Of a DNA stretch of 64,000 bases, positions 53,068 through 62,081 are shown piece by piece. The notes beneath the pieces are model-generated. The model searched no databases and was not told where the DNA came from. It was given only the letters and a program-made list of their open reading frames with translations. The DNA lies in NCBI GenBank assembly GCA_022820545.1, contig JAJEFG010000032.1, forward strand, positions 1 through 64,000, given 5' to 3'. Position 1 is the stretch's first letter. The number at the start of each line of letters is the position of its first letter. Source of the DNA: Acidobacteriota bacterium (GTDB lineage: Bacteria > Acidobacteriota > Vicinamibacteria > Marinacidobacterales > Marinacidobacteraceae). The translations under genes were made by a program, and so were the position numbers.

Positions 53068-54366
53068 ATGAGGTCTGCGGTTCGGACCCTCCAACTCTTC
53101 GAGAACGGAAGGCGTCTCGGGAAGCTCACCCGAACGGCGTCGGGACTCGCGCTCCAATACGACCCGGATTGGCTCGCCTGGGAGGGCGCCACGCCGGCCT
53201 CGCTCTCTTTACCGCTTGACCCGGCCGGCCACCGAGGCGAGCCGGTATTCCGGTTTCTCGACAATCTGCTGCCCGACTCCGAAGGGATGCGTGCTCGGCT
53301 GGCAGTGCGCGTGGACGCGCCGGACACGCACCCGTACACCCTGCTCGCCTATCTGGGCCGGTGTTCGGCCGGCGCCCTGACCTTCGTTCCGGACGGGGAG
53401 GATCCCGGCCCGCCCGGCGCTGTCGCCGGAACGCCCGTTTCGGACGAAGAGGTGGCGAGATTCGTCTCGGAGTTGGATCGGCGTCCACTCGGAGTCGGTC
53501 CGCGCTTTCGTATCTCGCTTGCCGGGGCACAGCGGAAGACAGCGCTGCTGTTCGCGGATGGGATTTGGCAATTCCCGCTCGGATTCACGCCGACGACCCA
53601 CATCCTGAAACCCCAGATCGGTTCGCTACCGGGAGTCGACTTCAGCCAGAGCGTCGAGAACGAGTTCCTGTGCCTGCGCGTGGCGTCGGCGTTCGGGTTG
53701 GATGTGGCGCCTGCCCGCATTGCGGACTTCGATGAGGTCCGGGTGTTGGTGGTCGAACGATTCGACCGGCGCTGGACGAACGATGGACGGCTCCTGCGGG
53801 TTCCCCACGAAGATCTCGCCCAGGCGCTCGCCGTGCCGTCCGGGCGGAAGTACGAGATGGACGGGGGACCGGGCATGACCCGGCTACTCGGCTTGCTCGA
53901 GGGCTCGGCGTCCCCCGACGCGGACCGTCAAGGTTTCCTGCGGGCGCAGATCGTCTTCTGGCTGCTCGCGGCGATTGACGGCCACGCCAAGAACTACAGC
54001 CTCCGACTGCTCCCGCGCGGCCGATTCCGGCTGGCGCCGTTCTACGACGTGGTGTCCGTCCAGCCCGCGCTCACCGGAGGGGAACTTCCCGAGGACGAAG
54101 CCGTGATGTCCCTCGCCGCAGGAAACGCGGGGATTCGGGGAGTGGCGCATATCGAGCCGGAGCATTTCGTCGAGAGCGGGAGAGCCGCCGGTGTTCCGAA
54201 GCGTGCGGTTCGCGGTCTGTTCGCGGACTTGGTCGAAGGCCGCGCCGGAGCCTTCGATACCGTTCGCGCGAGCCTGCCGGAGAACTTCCCGCCGGCGCTG
54301 GAGGCTGTGGTCTTCGATGCCGTCACCGTTCGTCTAGGGCAAATCGAGCGCTATCTGGCCGGATGA
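53068..54366 (+). CDS. hipA: HipA-family serine/threonine kinase toxin
   Basis: HILKPQIGSLPGVDFSQSVENEFLCLRVASAFGLDVAPARI, FDRRW, EDLAQALAVPSGRKYE, FWLLAAIDGHAKNYSL. Confidence 0.92.
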   Translation: MRSAVRTLQLFENGRRLGKLTRTASGLALQYDPDWLAWEGATPASLSLPLDPAGHRGEPVFRFLDNLLPDSEGMRARLAVRVDAPDTHPYTLLAYLGRCSAGALTFVPDGEDPGPPGAVAGTPVSDEEVARFVSELDRRPLGVGPRFRISLAGAQRKTALLFADGIWQFPLGFTPTTHILKPQIGSLPGVDFSQSVENEFLCLRVASAFGLDVAPARIADFDEVRVLVVERFDRRWTNDGRLLRVPHEDLAQALAVPSGRKYEMDGGPGMTRLLGLLEGSASPDADRQGFLRAQIVFWLLAAIDGHAKNYSLRLLPRGRFRLAPFYDVVSVQPALTGGELPEDEAVMSLAAGNAGIRGVAHIEPEHFVESGRAAGVPKRAVRGLFADLVEGRAGAFDTVRASLPENFPPALEAVVFDAVTVRLGQIERYLAG

Positions 54367-54378
54367 GGGTGAACCACC

Positions 54379-54425
54379 CGCGGCGCTGTGCGCCGCGGTG
54401 CCGGCTGAAGCCGGCGTTCCAAGCC
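54379..54425 (+). repeat. REP-like class B element (downstream of hipA)
   Basis: CCGCGGCGC-tgt-GCGCCGCGG then GTGCCGGCtgaaGCCGGCGTTCCAAGCC. Confidence 0.65.
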
Positions 54426-54494
54426 GTTTCCGCCATTTGTCATGCCGGGAATTGCGGGGGGATCCGATGATCGGAGTTCCTCCGCCGAGGTGCC

Positions 54495-55895
54495 CTAACG
54501 CGCGGCGTGGCGGGCGACGACCGTGGCCACCGCTTCCGTGAGGCGCTTGGCGTAGGCGATCTCGAGGAACTCGTTGGGCCCGTGGGCGTTCGAGTTCGGG
54601 CCGAGCACGCCGGTGATCACGAACTGCGCCTCGGGGAACTGCTCGCCGAGCATGCCCATGAAGGGGATCGAGCCGCCCTCGCCCATGTACATGGCCGGCT
54701 TGCCGTAGGCGCCCATCGAGGCGTCGTGGAGGGCGTCGCCGAGCCACGGCGCGAGCGCGGGAGCGGACCAGCCCTGGGCGGGCTCGTGGAAGTGCAGGGT
54801 GACCTTCGCGCCGTAGGGCGGATCCGGTTCCACGACTTCCCGGATCGCTTCCTGGGCCGCCCGGGGGTCCACCGTCGGGGGAATCCGGATGGAGAGGTTC
54901 AGCGTCACCTGGGGCAGCAGGACGTTACCGGCCTTCTCGAGCGACGGCAGCCCGCCCTGTCCGGTCACCGCGAGGTTCGGGCGCCAGGTGCGGTTCAGGA
55001 TCAGTTCGCTGGTGGGGACTCCCGGTCGGCCGGTGTTTCCCGCCCAGGGGAAACGCGTGAAGGTGTCCGCGCCCAGGGTCTCGGCCGCGGCCTCCGCCTG
55101 GGCAATCCGTTCCGCGGGGATCTCGGCGTGGAGCGCCTCGGGAATGATGCGGTCGGTCACCGGGTCCTCGAGCCGGTCGAGCAGCTTGCGCAGGATCAGG
55201 AAGGGCGGGGGCACGACTCCGCCGGCGTCGCCCGAGTGCACGCCCTCGGTGAGCACCTCGGCCTGCAGGGTGCCGCCCACCATCCCGCGGAGCGAGGTGG
55301 TGGACCAGAGCTGGTCGTAGTTGCCGGCGCCCGAGTCGAGGCAGATCACGAGGTCGGGGCTGCCGATGACGTCGGCGAAGGACTCCATGTAGGCGGGCAG
55401 GTCCGGGGAGCCGCTCTCCTCGGAGAACTCGACGAGCAGGACCACGCGGGCGCGCTTCTTGCCCTCGCGGCGCACCGCCTCGAGCGCGGCGAGCGCGCAG
55501 TAGAGCGCGTACCCGTCGTCCGCGCCGCCCCGGCCGTAGAGCTTGTCGCCCTCGCGGACCGGGCTCCAGGGGCCGAGCCCCTCCCGCCAGCCGACCATCT
55601 CGGGCTGCTTGTCGAGGTGGCCGTACATCAGGATCGTGCCGTCTGCCTCGCCCGGGCAGTCGAGCAGCAGCAGGGGCGTCCTTCCCGGGATCCGTCCCAC
55701 GTGGAGGGTCGCGTCGTCCGGGGCGTGCTTGTCCATGAACGCCTTGCCCATCTGGAGCGCGTCCTCCATGTGGCCGTTCGCCTCCCAGTTCGGGTCGAAC
55801 AGCACCGAGACGTTGGGGACGGCGACGTACTCGGTGAGGGAGGGGAGGATCTCGTCCTCCCAGAAACGGTCCAGGAACTCGCGGGTGTCGGTCAT
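54495..55895 (-). CDS. M20-family dipeptidase
   Basis: ILMYGHLDKQPEMVGW, LYGRGGADDGYALYCALAALEAV, VVLLVEFSEESGSPDLPAYM. Confidence 0.92.
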   Translation of the reverse strand: MTDTREFLDRFWEDEILPSLTEYVAVPNVSVLFDPNWEANGHMEDALQMGKAFMDKHAPDDATLHVGRIPGRTPLLLLDCPGEADGTILMYGHLDKQPEMVGWREGLGPWSPVREGDKLYGRGGADDGYALYCALAALEAVRREGKKRARVVLLVEFSEESGSPDLPAYMESFADVIGSPDLVICLDSGAGNYDQLWSTTSLRGMVGGTLQAEVLTEGVHSGDAGGVVPPPFLILRKLLDRLEDPVTDRIIPEALHAEIPAERIAQAEAAAETLGADTFTRFPWAGNTGRPGVPTSELILNRTWRPNLAVTGQGGLPSLEKAGNVLLPQVTLNLSIRIPPTVDPRAAQEAIREVVEPDPPYGAKVTLHFHEPAQGWSAPALAPWLGDALHDASMGAYGKPAMYMGEGGSIPFMGMLGEQFPEAQFVITGVLGPNSNAHGPNEFLEIAYAKRLTEAVATVVARHAAR

Positions 55896-55918
55896 GGCCG
55901 GCGATTGTAGGGCGCAGG

Positions 55919-55966
55919 GCGGAGCGCCGGCCTCCGGCCGGCATCGCTCGCGCAGCGAGCGAAACT
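55919..55966 (+). repeat. REP-like two-hairpin element, copy 7
   Basis: gcggagcgccggcctccggccggcaTCGCTCGCgcaGCGAGCGAaac. Confidence 0.8.
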
Positions 55967-56040
55967 CCAGGCCTCACGTTGGCGTATGGCGCAACGTCAC
56001 ACGGGATGGCGCCACGCCATGCGGGAGAGCGCCGGCACGC

Positions 56041-56087
56041 GTTTCGCGGCCTGCGGCCGCGATGCCGGCCGGAGGCCGGCGCTCCGA
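56041..56087 (-). repeat. REP-like two-hairpin element, copy 8, inverted relative to copy 7
   Basis: Reverse complement: cggagcgccggcctccggccggcaTCGCGGCCgcaGGCCGCGAaac. Confidence 0.8.
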
Positions 56088-56135
56088 GCGGCCGCTCCGG
56101 TAGAGTCGCCAGCGGCCCTCCGCCATGCAGGACTC

Positions 56136-56603
56136 ATGAACCGCCTCTGGCGAGCGCTCGAGACCGGGGCGGCGATCGCCCTCGGACTCATGGCGGCGCT
56201 CGTGATCTACCAGGTGGGGGCCCGCTACCTCTTCGGGAGTCCACCGAGCTGGACCGAAGAACTCGCGCGCTTCCTGCAGGTCTGGCTGGTGCTGCTGGCG
56301 TCCCCGATCTGCGTGCGGCGCGGGATGCACCTCGCGGTGGACTACGTGACGCCGCGCCTGCCGCCGGGGGCGGCGCTGGCCCTCCGGACCGGCGTGCTGC
56401 TGATCTCGGCGCTGTTCTGCCTGGGACTGGCTTTCTACGGAATTCGTCTGCTGGCGGTCGCGGGCCTCCAGACCTCGCCGGCCCTCGGGATCTCGATGGT
56501 CTGGCCCTATCTGGCGGTCCCGGTCAGCGGAGTCCTGATGGCGGCGGCCGCTGGGGTCCTCATCGTGTCCGGACTCCGCCGGAGCGAGGACGACGAGCGG
56601 TGA
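56136..56603 (+). CDS. TRAP transporter small permease (DctQ-like)
   Basis: ALVIYQVGARYLFGSPPSWTEELARFLQVWLVLLASPICVRRGMHLAVD. Confidence 0.88.
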   Translation: MNRLWRALETGAAIALGLMAALVIYQVGARYLFGSPPSWTEELARFLQVWLVLLASPICVRRGMHLAVDYVTPRLPPGAALALRTGVLLISALFCLGLAFYGIRLLAVAGLQTSPALGISMVWPYLAVPVSGVLMAAAAGVLIVSGLRRSEDDER

Positions 56604-57883
56604 TCCCGGCCCTCCTCATCACCCTCGCCGTCCTGCTCCTGCTCGGGGTGCCGGTCGCCTTCGCGATCGGGCTGAGCGGCATGGCGGCGCTCGTCGCCGA
56701 CGGTCAGATCCCCTTCGAGATCATCCCGCAGCGGGCCTTCGCGGCGCTGAACTCCTGGGCGCTCATGGCGGTGCCGCTCTTCATCTTCGCCGGGGAACTC
56801 ATGAACGCCTGCGGGATCTCCCGGCGGACGGTCGAGGTGGTGGGACGGCTGCGCGGCGGGCTCCCCATCGTCTCGGTGGTCTCGTCCATGTTCTTCGCGA
56901 GCATCTCCGGCAGCTCGAGCGCCAGCACCGCGGCGGTGGGCTCCATGATGATCCCGGCGATGCAGGAGCGGGGGTATCCCACCGGCTTCGCCACCGCGCT
57001 CCAGGCGGCGGGCGGGGCGCTGGGGCCGATCATTCCGCCGAGCATCATCATGATCGTGATGGGCTACGTGACGGAGACCTCGATCGCGGCGCTCTTCGTG
57101 GGCGGCATCGTGCCCGGATTCCTCATGGCGGCCGCGCTGATCGGCATCAACATCCGGCGGTCGCGCCGCTACGAGGCCGCGTTCGCGGCGTCCGGAAACG
57201 CGCCCCCCGCCCAGGACGGCTCCCTCGGCCGGGCGATCCTGGGGGCGGTGCCGGCGCTCGGGATGCCGGTGGTGGTGCTCGGCGGCATCCTGGCCGGCAT
57301 CTTCACCGCCACCGAGGCCGCCGGGGTGGCGGTCGCCTACGGCCTCGCGGTGGGGTTCTTCATCTACCGGGAACTCCGTCTCCGGGACCTGCGCCCGCTG
57401 CTGGTGAGCGCGGCGCTCCGTTCCTGCGTCGTGCTCTTCGTCGCCACCAGCGCCTTCCTGCTCGCCTGGATCATCGCGGTGGGCCGGGTGCCCGATCAGG
57501 TGGGAGGACAGGTGGAAGCCCTGGCCGGCGGCCAGCTCTCCTTCCTGATCGTCTGCAACATCATCCTCATCGTGGTGGGCATGTTCATGGAGAGCATCTC
57601 GGCGATCATCGTGATCATGCCCATCCTGTTCCCGCTGGCGCTCCAGCTCGGGGTCGATCCGATCCACTTCGGGGTGCTGGCTTCGGTCAACCTCTGCATC
57701 GGCATGGTGACGCCCCCTTACGGCGCGACCCTGTTCGTCGCCTGCACGATCGCCAAGCGGAGCATCAGCGACATCGCGGGATGGACGGTGCGTCCGGTGC
57801 TCGCCATGGTGGCGGTGCTGGTGCTGATGACCGTCTTCCCGGACGCGGTGACGGTCCTGCCGCGTTGGCTGGGGATGCTGTGA
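56600..57883 (+). CDS. TRAP transporter large permease (DctM-like)
   Basis: VPVAFAIGLSGMAALVADGQIPFEIIPQRAFAALNSWALMAVPLFIFAGELMNACGIS, GPIIPPSIIMIVMGYVTETSIAALFVGGIVPG. Confidence 0.93.
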   Translation: MIPALLITLAVLLLLGVPVAFAIGLSGMAALVADGQIPFEIIPQRAFAALNSWALMAVPLFIFAGELMNACGISRRTVEVVGRLRGGLPIVSVVSSMFFASISGSSSASTAAVGSMMIPAMQERGYPTGFATALQAAGGALGPIIPPSIIMIVMGYVTETSIAALFVGGIVPGFLMAAALIGINIRRSRRYEAAFAASGNAPPAQDGSLGRAILGAVPALGMPVVVLGGILAGIFTATEAAGVAVAYGLAVGFFIYRELRLRDLRPLLVSAALRSCVVLFVATSAFLLAWIIAVGRVPDQVGGQVEALAGGQLSFLIVCNIILIVVGMFMESISAIIVIMPILFPLALQLGVDPIHFGVLASVNLCIGMVTPPYGATLFVACTIAKRSISDIAGWTVRPVLAMVAVLVLMTVFPDAVTVLPRWLGML

Positions 57884-58869
57884 CGGTGCGCCCGTTCCTT
57901 CCCGCCGTCGCGGCTCTTGCAATGTTCGCCGGCTGCGCGCCGCCGGAAGAGCGCCGGATCACGATCAAGGCCAGCACCAGCACCGCCGCGAACGAACCGG
58001 CGGTGAAGGGGCTCGAGGTGTTCGCGGAAGAGGTCGCCGCCGCCACCGATGGCCGCATCGCGGTCGAGATCTACCCGAACAACGCGCTCGGGAACGAGCG
58101 GGACGTCATCGAGCTCACGATCATCGGAGCGGTCGAGCTCACCACGCCCTCAAACGCCCCGCTCGCGACTTTCGTGCCCGAGCTGCTCGTCTTCGACCTG
58201 CCCTACCTGTTCCGTGACCGCCCGCACATGTACGAGGTGCTCGACGGCCCGATCGGGCGGCGTTTCGAGGGACCGCTCGCGGAGCGGGGGCTGGTGCTGC
58301 TCGGCTACTTCGAGGCGGGACTCCGCCACGTGATGACCCGGGACCGGCCGGTCGAGAGAACGGAGGACCTCGCGGGGCTCAAGATCCGGACCATGGAGAA
58401 CCCGCTCCACCTGCGGGCCTTCGAGGCATTCGGCGCGAACCCGCTGCCGATGGCCTACGGGGAGGTCTACACGGCGCTCGAACAGGGGGTCATCGACGGC
58501 GCCGAGGCCGCCCGCTCGAACTACCTTTCGAAGCGCTTCTTCGAGGTGGCGCCCAACTGGTCGGAGATCGGCTGGATGTACCTCGTGCAGCCGCTGGTGA
58601 TGAGCGAGCGGTTCTTCTCGTCGCTGTCCCCGGAAGATCAGGCAGCGGTCCGCGCGGCGGCCCGGAAGGCGGTGGACGCCGAGCGCGAGGAGTACCAGCG
58701 TCAGGACGCGGAGGCGCTCACCACTCTCGAAGCCGCGGGGGTGCGGTTCTCCCATCCGGAAACCGGCGTTCTCCTGGAGTTGGCGCGCGAGGTGTGGCGG
58801 AACGCGGGGGACGACGTGGACCTGACGCTCGTCGAGGCCATCACGGGGCACGACGTCGAAGCGCCGTAG
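57880..58869 (+). CDS. TRAP transporter substrate-binding protein (DctP-like), lipoprotein
   Basis: Lipobox LAMFAGCAP; GLKIRTMENPLHLRAFEAFGANPLPMAYGEVYTALEQGVIDGAE. Confidence 0.92.
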   Translation: MTVRPFLPAVAALAMFAGCAPPEERRITIKASTSTAANEPAVKGLEVFAEEVAAATDGRIAVEIYPNNALGNERDVIELTIIGAVELTTPSNAPLATFVPELLVFDLPYLFRDRPHMYEVLDGPIGRRFEGPLAERGLVLLGYFEAGLRHVMTRDRPVERTEDLAGLKIRTMENPLHLRAFEAFGANPLPMAYGEVYTALEQGVIDGAEAARSNYLSKRFFEVAPNWSEIGWMYLVQPLVMSERFFSSLSPEDQAAVRAAARKAVDAEREEYQRQDAEALTTLEAAGVRFSHPETGVLLELAREVWRNAGDDVDLTLVEAITGHDVEAP

Positions 58870-58872
58870 GCC

Positions 58873-60087
58873 ATGGACCCCCGCCGCGCGCTGGAACTGG
58901 CGGAGGGTTCTCGCACGGAGCTGCTTCGGCTCCTCCAAGCACTGATCGAGGCGCCGAGTCCGTACGGCGCGTCCGGCAGGGAGGCCCAGGAACGGTTTGG
59001 GGCCTACCTGGAGCGGAACGGGTTTGCGGTTGAAACGACCGGGGACTCGCGGGAACCGCTTCGCGATCACGCCGAGTTCAGCCCGCCGCCCGCAGCGGTC
59101 GAGGCGCCGGTGAACCTTGTCGCCGAGCCTCCGGAGTCCTCGGGCCTCACGCTCTTTGCCCACGTGGACACCGAGGCCGCATCGGAGGGCTGGAGTTCGC
59201 CACCCACCCGTGCCACGGTGCGCGACGGACGCGTCCACGGTCTGGGTGCGGCGGACGACAAGGGCGGGCTTGCCGCGGCGGCGGTGGCCGCCGCGGTCCT
59301 CGCGCGGGACTCAGGGAAAGCGCCCCGGGTGGCGAGCGTCCACGGCAAGGGCGGCGGAGCGCGGGGGACCCTCCCGGTCTTTTCCCGGATGGAGCCGGGA
59401 GACTCCGTCTACGTGCATCCGCCCGAGAACGGGGCGGGGCTCGGCGTGCTCAAGAGCGCGAGCCGGGGGGTCGTGGACCTGCATCTCCGGGTCACCGGCT
59501 GGTCCGGGCGGCCTCGGGAGATCGGGACCCCGGAGAGCGCACCCTTCGCGGAGGGCGGCGACGCGCTGGCGGCGTGCCTCCGCTGGGTCGAGCGTCTGCG
59601 CCGGGGCGAGCTTTCCGACTCCGAGATCAACCTCGGGCGCGTGGTTGCCGGTCAAGCCGCCGGACTGACCCCGGTTCGGTGCGAAGCCGAGGTCCGGGTC
59701 CTTTTCCGCGGGAAGAACACGGCGCGCGGGGTGCTGGAGGCCTTCCGCCGTGCCGCCGAAGATCAGCCGGCACAGGCGTCCGGAGGACGCTTCGGGTACG
59801 AGGCGACAGCCCCCGGACTCCGCGCGAACCCGGCCGAGACCGGCTGGGACGATTCCCCCGCCATCGAGTTGCGTTCCGCGGTCGTCGGCATCACGGGCCG
59901 CGAACCGGTCCCCTACGCCGATCACCTGGCGAGCGACATCCGCTTCCCGATCCGGCTTTGGGACGCGGCGTCGCTCGGAATCGGATCGCTGGGCGGGAAC
60001 TTCTACGGCCCCGACGAATGGGTGGACCTGGAAGACCTGGTGCGCCTGGTCGCGGTGCTGGTGCTCTTCGTCGCGCGTGCCGGCTGA
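58873..60087 (+). CDS. M20-family peptidase-like protein with divergent active site
   Basis: LTLFAHVDTEAAS, VHGLGAADDKGGLAAAAVAAAVLA, GPDEWVDLEDLVRLVAVLV; expected EE motif not seen. Confidence 0.8.
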   Translation: MDPRRALELAEGSRTELLRLLQALIEAPSPYGASGREAQERFGAYLERNGFAVETTGDSREPLRDHAEFSPPPAAVEAPVNLVAEPPESSGLTLFAHVDTEAASEGWSSPPTRATVRDGRVHGLGAADDKGGLAAAAVAAAVLARDSGKAPRVASVHGKGGGARGTLPVFSRMEPGDSVYVHPPENGAGLGVLKSASRGVVDLHLRVTGWSGRPREIGTPESAPFAEGGDALAACLRWVERLRRGELSDSEINLGRVVAGQAAGLTPVRCEAEVRVLFRGKNTARGVLEAFRRAAEDQPAQASGGRFGYEATAPGLRANPAETGWDDSPAIELRSAVVGITGREPVPYADHLASDIRFPIRLWDAASLGIGSLGGNFYGPDEWVDLEDLVRLVAVLVLFVARAG

Positions 60088-60112
60088 AGCTGGCGTTCCA
60101 GGCCGGCGGCGC
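60077..60112 (+). repeat. REP-like class B element containing the stop codon of the M20-like gene
   Basis: gtgccggcTGAagctggcgttccaggccggcggcgc. Confidence 0.6.
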
Positions 60113-60122
60113 CATCACGTCC

Positions 60123-60917
60123 CTACCGCGTAGCCAGCAGGAAGAGACGCGGGAACGGATACACCGTCGAGCCGTCCGCACGGCGCGGATACGCGTCACG
60201 CAGCCTTTCCCGGTACACCTTCAGGAACCGCTCGAGGTCGGCGCCGGCCAGTCCATTCAGGACCGGCCGCAGCCCGGTCGCCCTGACCCATTCGAGGACG
60301 GCGTCCTCACCCTCCAGCCGGTGGAGGTATTCGGTCTCCCAAACGTCCAGCTCCGAGGAGTGCGGGGCCAGCAGTTCGTAGTACGCACGGGAATCGAGTA
60401 CCCAGTCGCGCGCAGCGGCGGCCGCCACCGCTTCGTCCCCGAGCGGCGACCCGCCGATCCCCCCGTTCACCAGGGTCTCGCACATCAGCGTGTGGGATTG
60501 CTGGGCGTGACTGAGCGGCATCTGCACCGCGAGGCAGCCGCCCGGCGCGAGAGCGCCGAGCAGCCGGGGAAACAACCCGGGGTGATCCTCGAGCCAGTGG
60601 AGGACGGCATTGGAGAAGATGAGGTCCGGGGCCCGTTCCGGTTCCCACTCCGTGATGTTGCCCCGCACCCATTCGATGCGGCCCGGTTCCGCGCGCACCC
60701 TCGCCAGCATCTCGGCAGAACTGTCGAGACCGATCACGCGGGCGCCGGGGAACCGCTCCGCGATGATCCGGGTGACGGCCCCCGAGCCGCAGCCGAGGTC
60801 GTAGACGAGCGACGCCCGGGTGATGGGAACCCGGTCCAGGAGCTCGAGCGCCGGCCGGAGGCGAAAGTCGCGGAACCTGTCGTACTGGGCCGGATCCCAA
60901 TCGGCGCCCGGCATCAC
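60123..60917 (-). CDS. Trans-aconitate 2-methyltransferase-like SAM methyltransferase
   Basis: WDPAQYDRFRDFRLRPALELLDRVP, VYDLGCGSGAVTRIIAERFPGARVIGLDSSAEML, LIFSNAVLHWLEDH. Confidence 0.88.
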   Translation of the reverse strand: MMPGADWDPAQYDRFRDFRLRPALELLDRVPITRASLVYDLGCGSGAVTRIIAERFPGARVIGLDSSAEMLARVRAEPGRIEWVRGNITEWEPERAPDLIFSNAVLHWLEDHPGLFPRLLGALAPGGCLAVQMPLSHAQQSHTLMCETLVNGGIGGSPLGDEAVAAAAARDWVLDSRAYYELLAPHSSELDVWETEYLHRLEGEDAVLEWVRATGLRPVLNGLAGADLERFLKVYRERLRDAYPRRADGSTVYPFPRLFLLATR

Positions 60918-60960
60918 CCGGATGCAGCGAGGACCACGCGGAGCACGCCGTCGGCGTACG

Positions 60961-62052
60961 TCATTCCCCCGACACTTCCGCGAAGAGATTCACGAAGTCG
61001 GTGTGAATGTAGTAGGCGTTTCGGCCAGCGCGAACTTTCCTCACGAAACCGTGTCGTGTGAGCAGCTCCAGGTACTTGGTCGCCGTGGCGCGACTGACGT
61101 TCAGATCGGCTTGTACGAACGCGGTCCGTGTATACGGGTGCCGGAACAGGTTGTTCAGCAGGTCCTGCGAGTAGAGGCGCGGCAGTTCGGAACGCATCCG
61201 TTCCTTGACGGCCGCCATCTGCTCCCGGATCCCGTCGACCAGACGTAGCGTCACTTGCGCTGTTTCGGCGACCGCTTGCAGCATATAGAGGATCCAGTCC
61301 TCCCACGCGTCGTCGGTCCGGACGGCTTGCAGGAGCCGGTAGTAGTCGGGTTTCGTGCGGGTAATGTGGCGGCTCAGATAGAGGATGGGCAGCTCGAGCA
61401 ACCCGGTGCGCGTGAGATAAAGGACGTTGAGGATGCGCCCGATCCGTCCGTTGCCGTCGAAGAAGGGATGGATCGATTCGAACTGGTGATGGATGAGCGC
61501 CATCTTGACGAGGGGATCGAGGGGGCTTAGTGAATCGTCGTTGACGAACCGCTCGAGCGCAGTCATGGAATCCCGGACCTCGTTCGCGTCCTGGGGTGGC
61601 GTGTAAACCACCGCTCCGGTCGCCTGGTTCCGCAACACCGTGCCAGGCACCGTGCGGAAACCAGCGCTGCTCTGTTTCAGCAACTGGAACATCTCGATGA
61701 GGGTGCGATTGCTGAGGATTCCCTGTCTCTCGCGCAACTGCCGGTATCCCAGATTCAGCGCTTCGCGATAGCGGGCGACCTCTTTCGCCGCCGGGGATCC
61801 GGCGCCGTTCGGCTCGAGGCTGGCCCGGAACAACTCGTCCTGCGTAGTTACGACGTTTTCGATCTCCGAACTTGCTCTCGCCTCCTGCAGAGTGAGGGTG
61901 TCGATCAGGATGCGCTGGTTGGGGATGGCGGCGGCCCGACCCTTGAGTTCGGCGAGCCCGCGGGTCGCGGTCGCGAGCGCCTTCAGAATGGGTACCGTTT
62001 CCAGATCGACCGGCGGCGGCAGGGGCGGGAGCGACTGGGTTTGGAGGCTCAT
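60961..62052 (-). CDS. Fic-family protein with N-terminal DUF4172-like region and C-terminal winged HTH
   Basis: HPFFDGNGRIGRILNVLYL (canonical Fic motif), ASSEIENVVTT, C-terminal DLNVSRATATKYLELLTRHGFVRKVRAGRNAYYIH. Confidence 0.92.
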   Translation of the reverse strand: MSLQTQSLPPLPPPVDLETVPILKALATATRGLAELKGRAAAIPNQRILIDTLTLQEARASSEIENVVTTQDELFRASLEPNGAGSPAAKEVARYREALNLGYRQLRERQGILSNRTLIEMFQLLKQSSAGFRTVPGTVLRNQATGAVVYTPPQDANEVRDSMTALERFVNDDSLSPLDPLVKMALIHHQFESIHPFFDGNGRIGRILNVLYLTRTGLLELPILYLSRHITRTKPDYYRLLQAVRTDDAWEDWILYMLQAVAETAQVTLRLVDGIREQMAAVKERMRSELPRLYSQDLLNNLFRHPYTRTAFVQADLNVSRATATKYLELLTRHGFVRKVRAGRNAYYIHTDFVNLFAEVSGE

Positions 62053-62081
62053 GGCGTGGACAGGAGACAGATTCAGGTAGT

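Noticed and set aside
12874-56087. CRISPR array
   Set aside because: The repeated sequences are dispersed one or two at a time over tens of kb, palindromic and without regular spacers; no cas genes seen.
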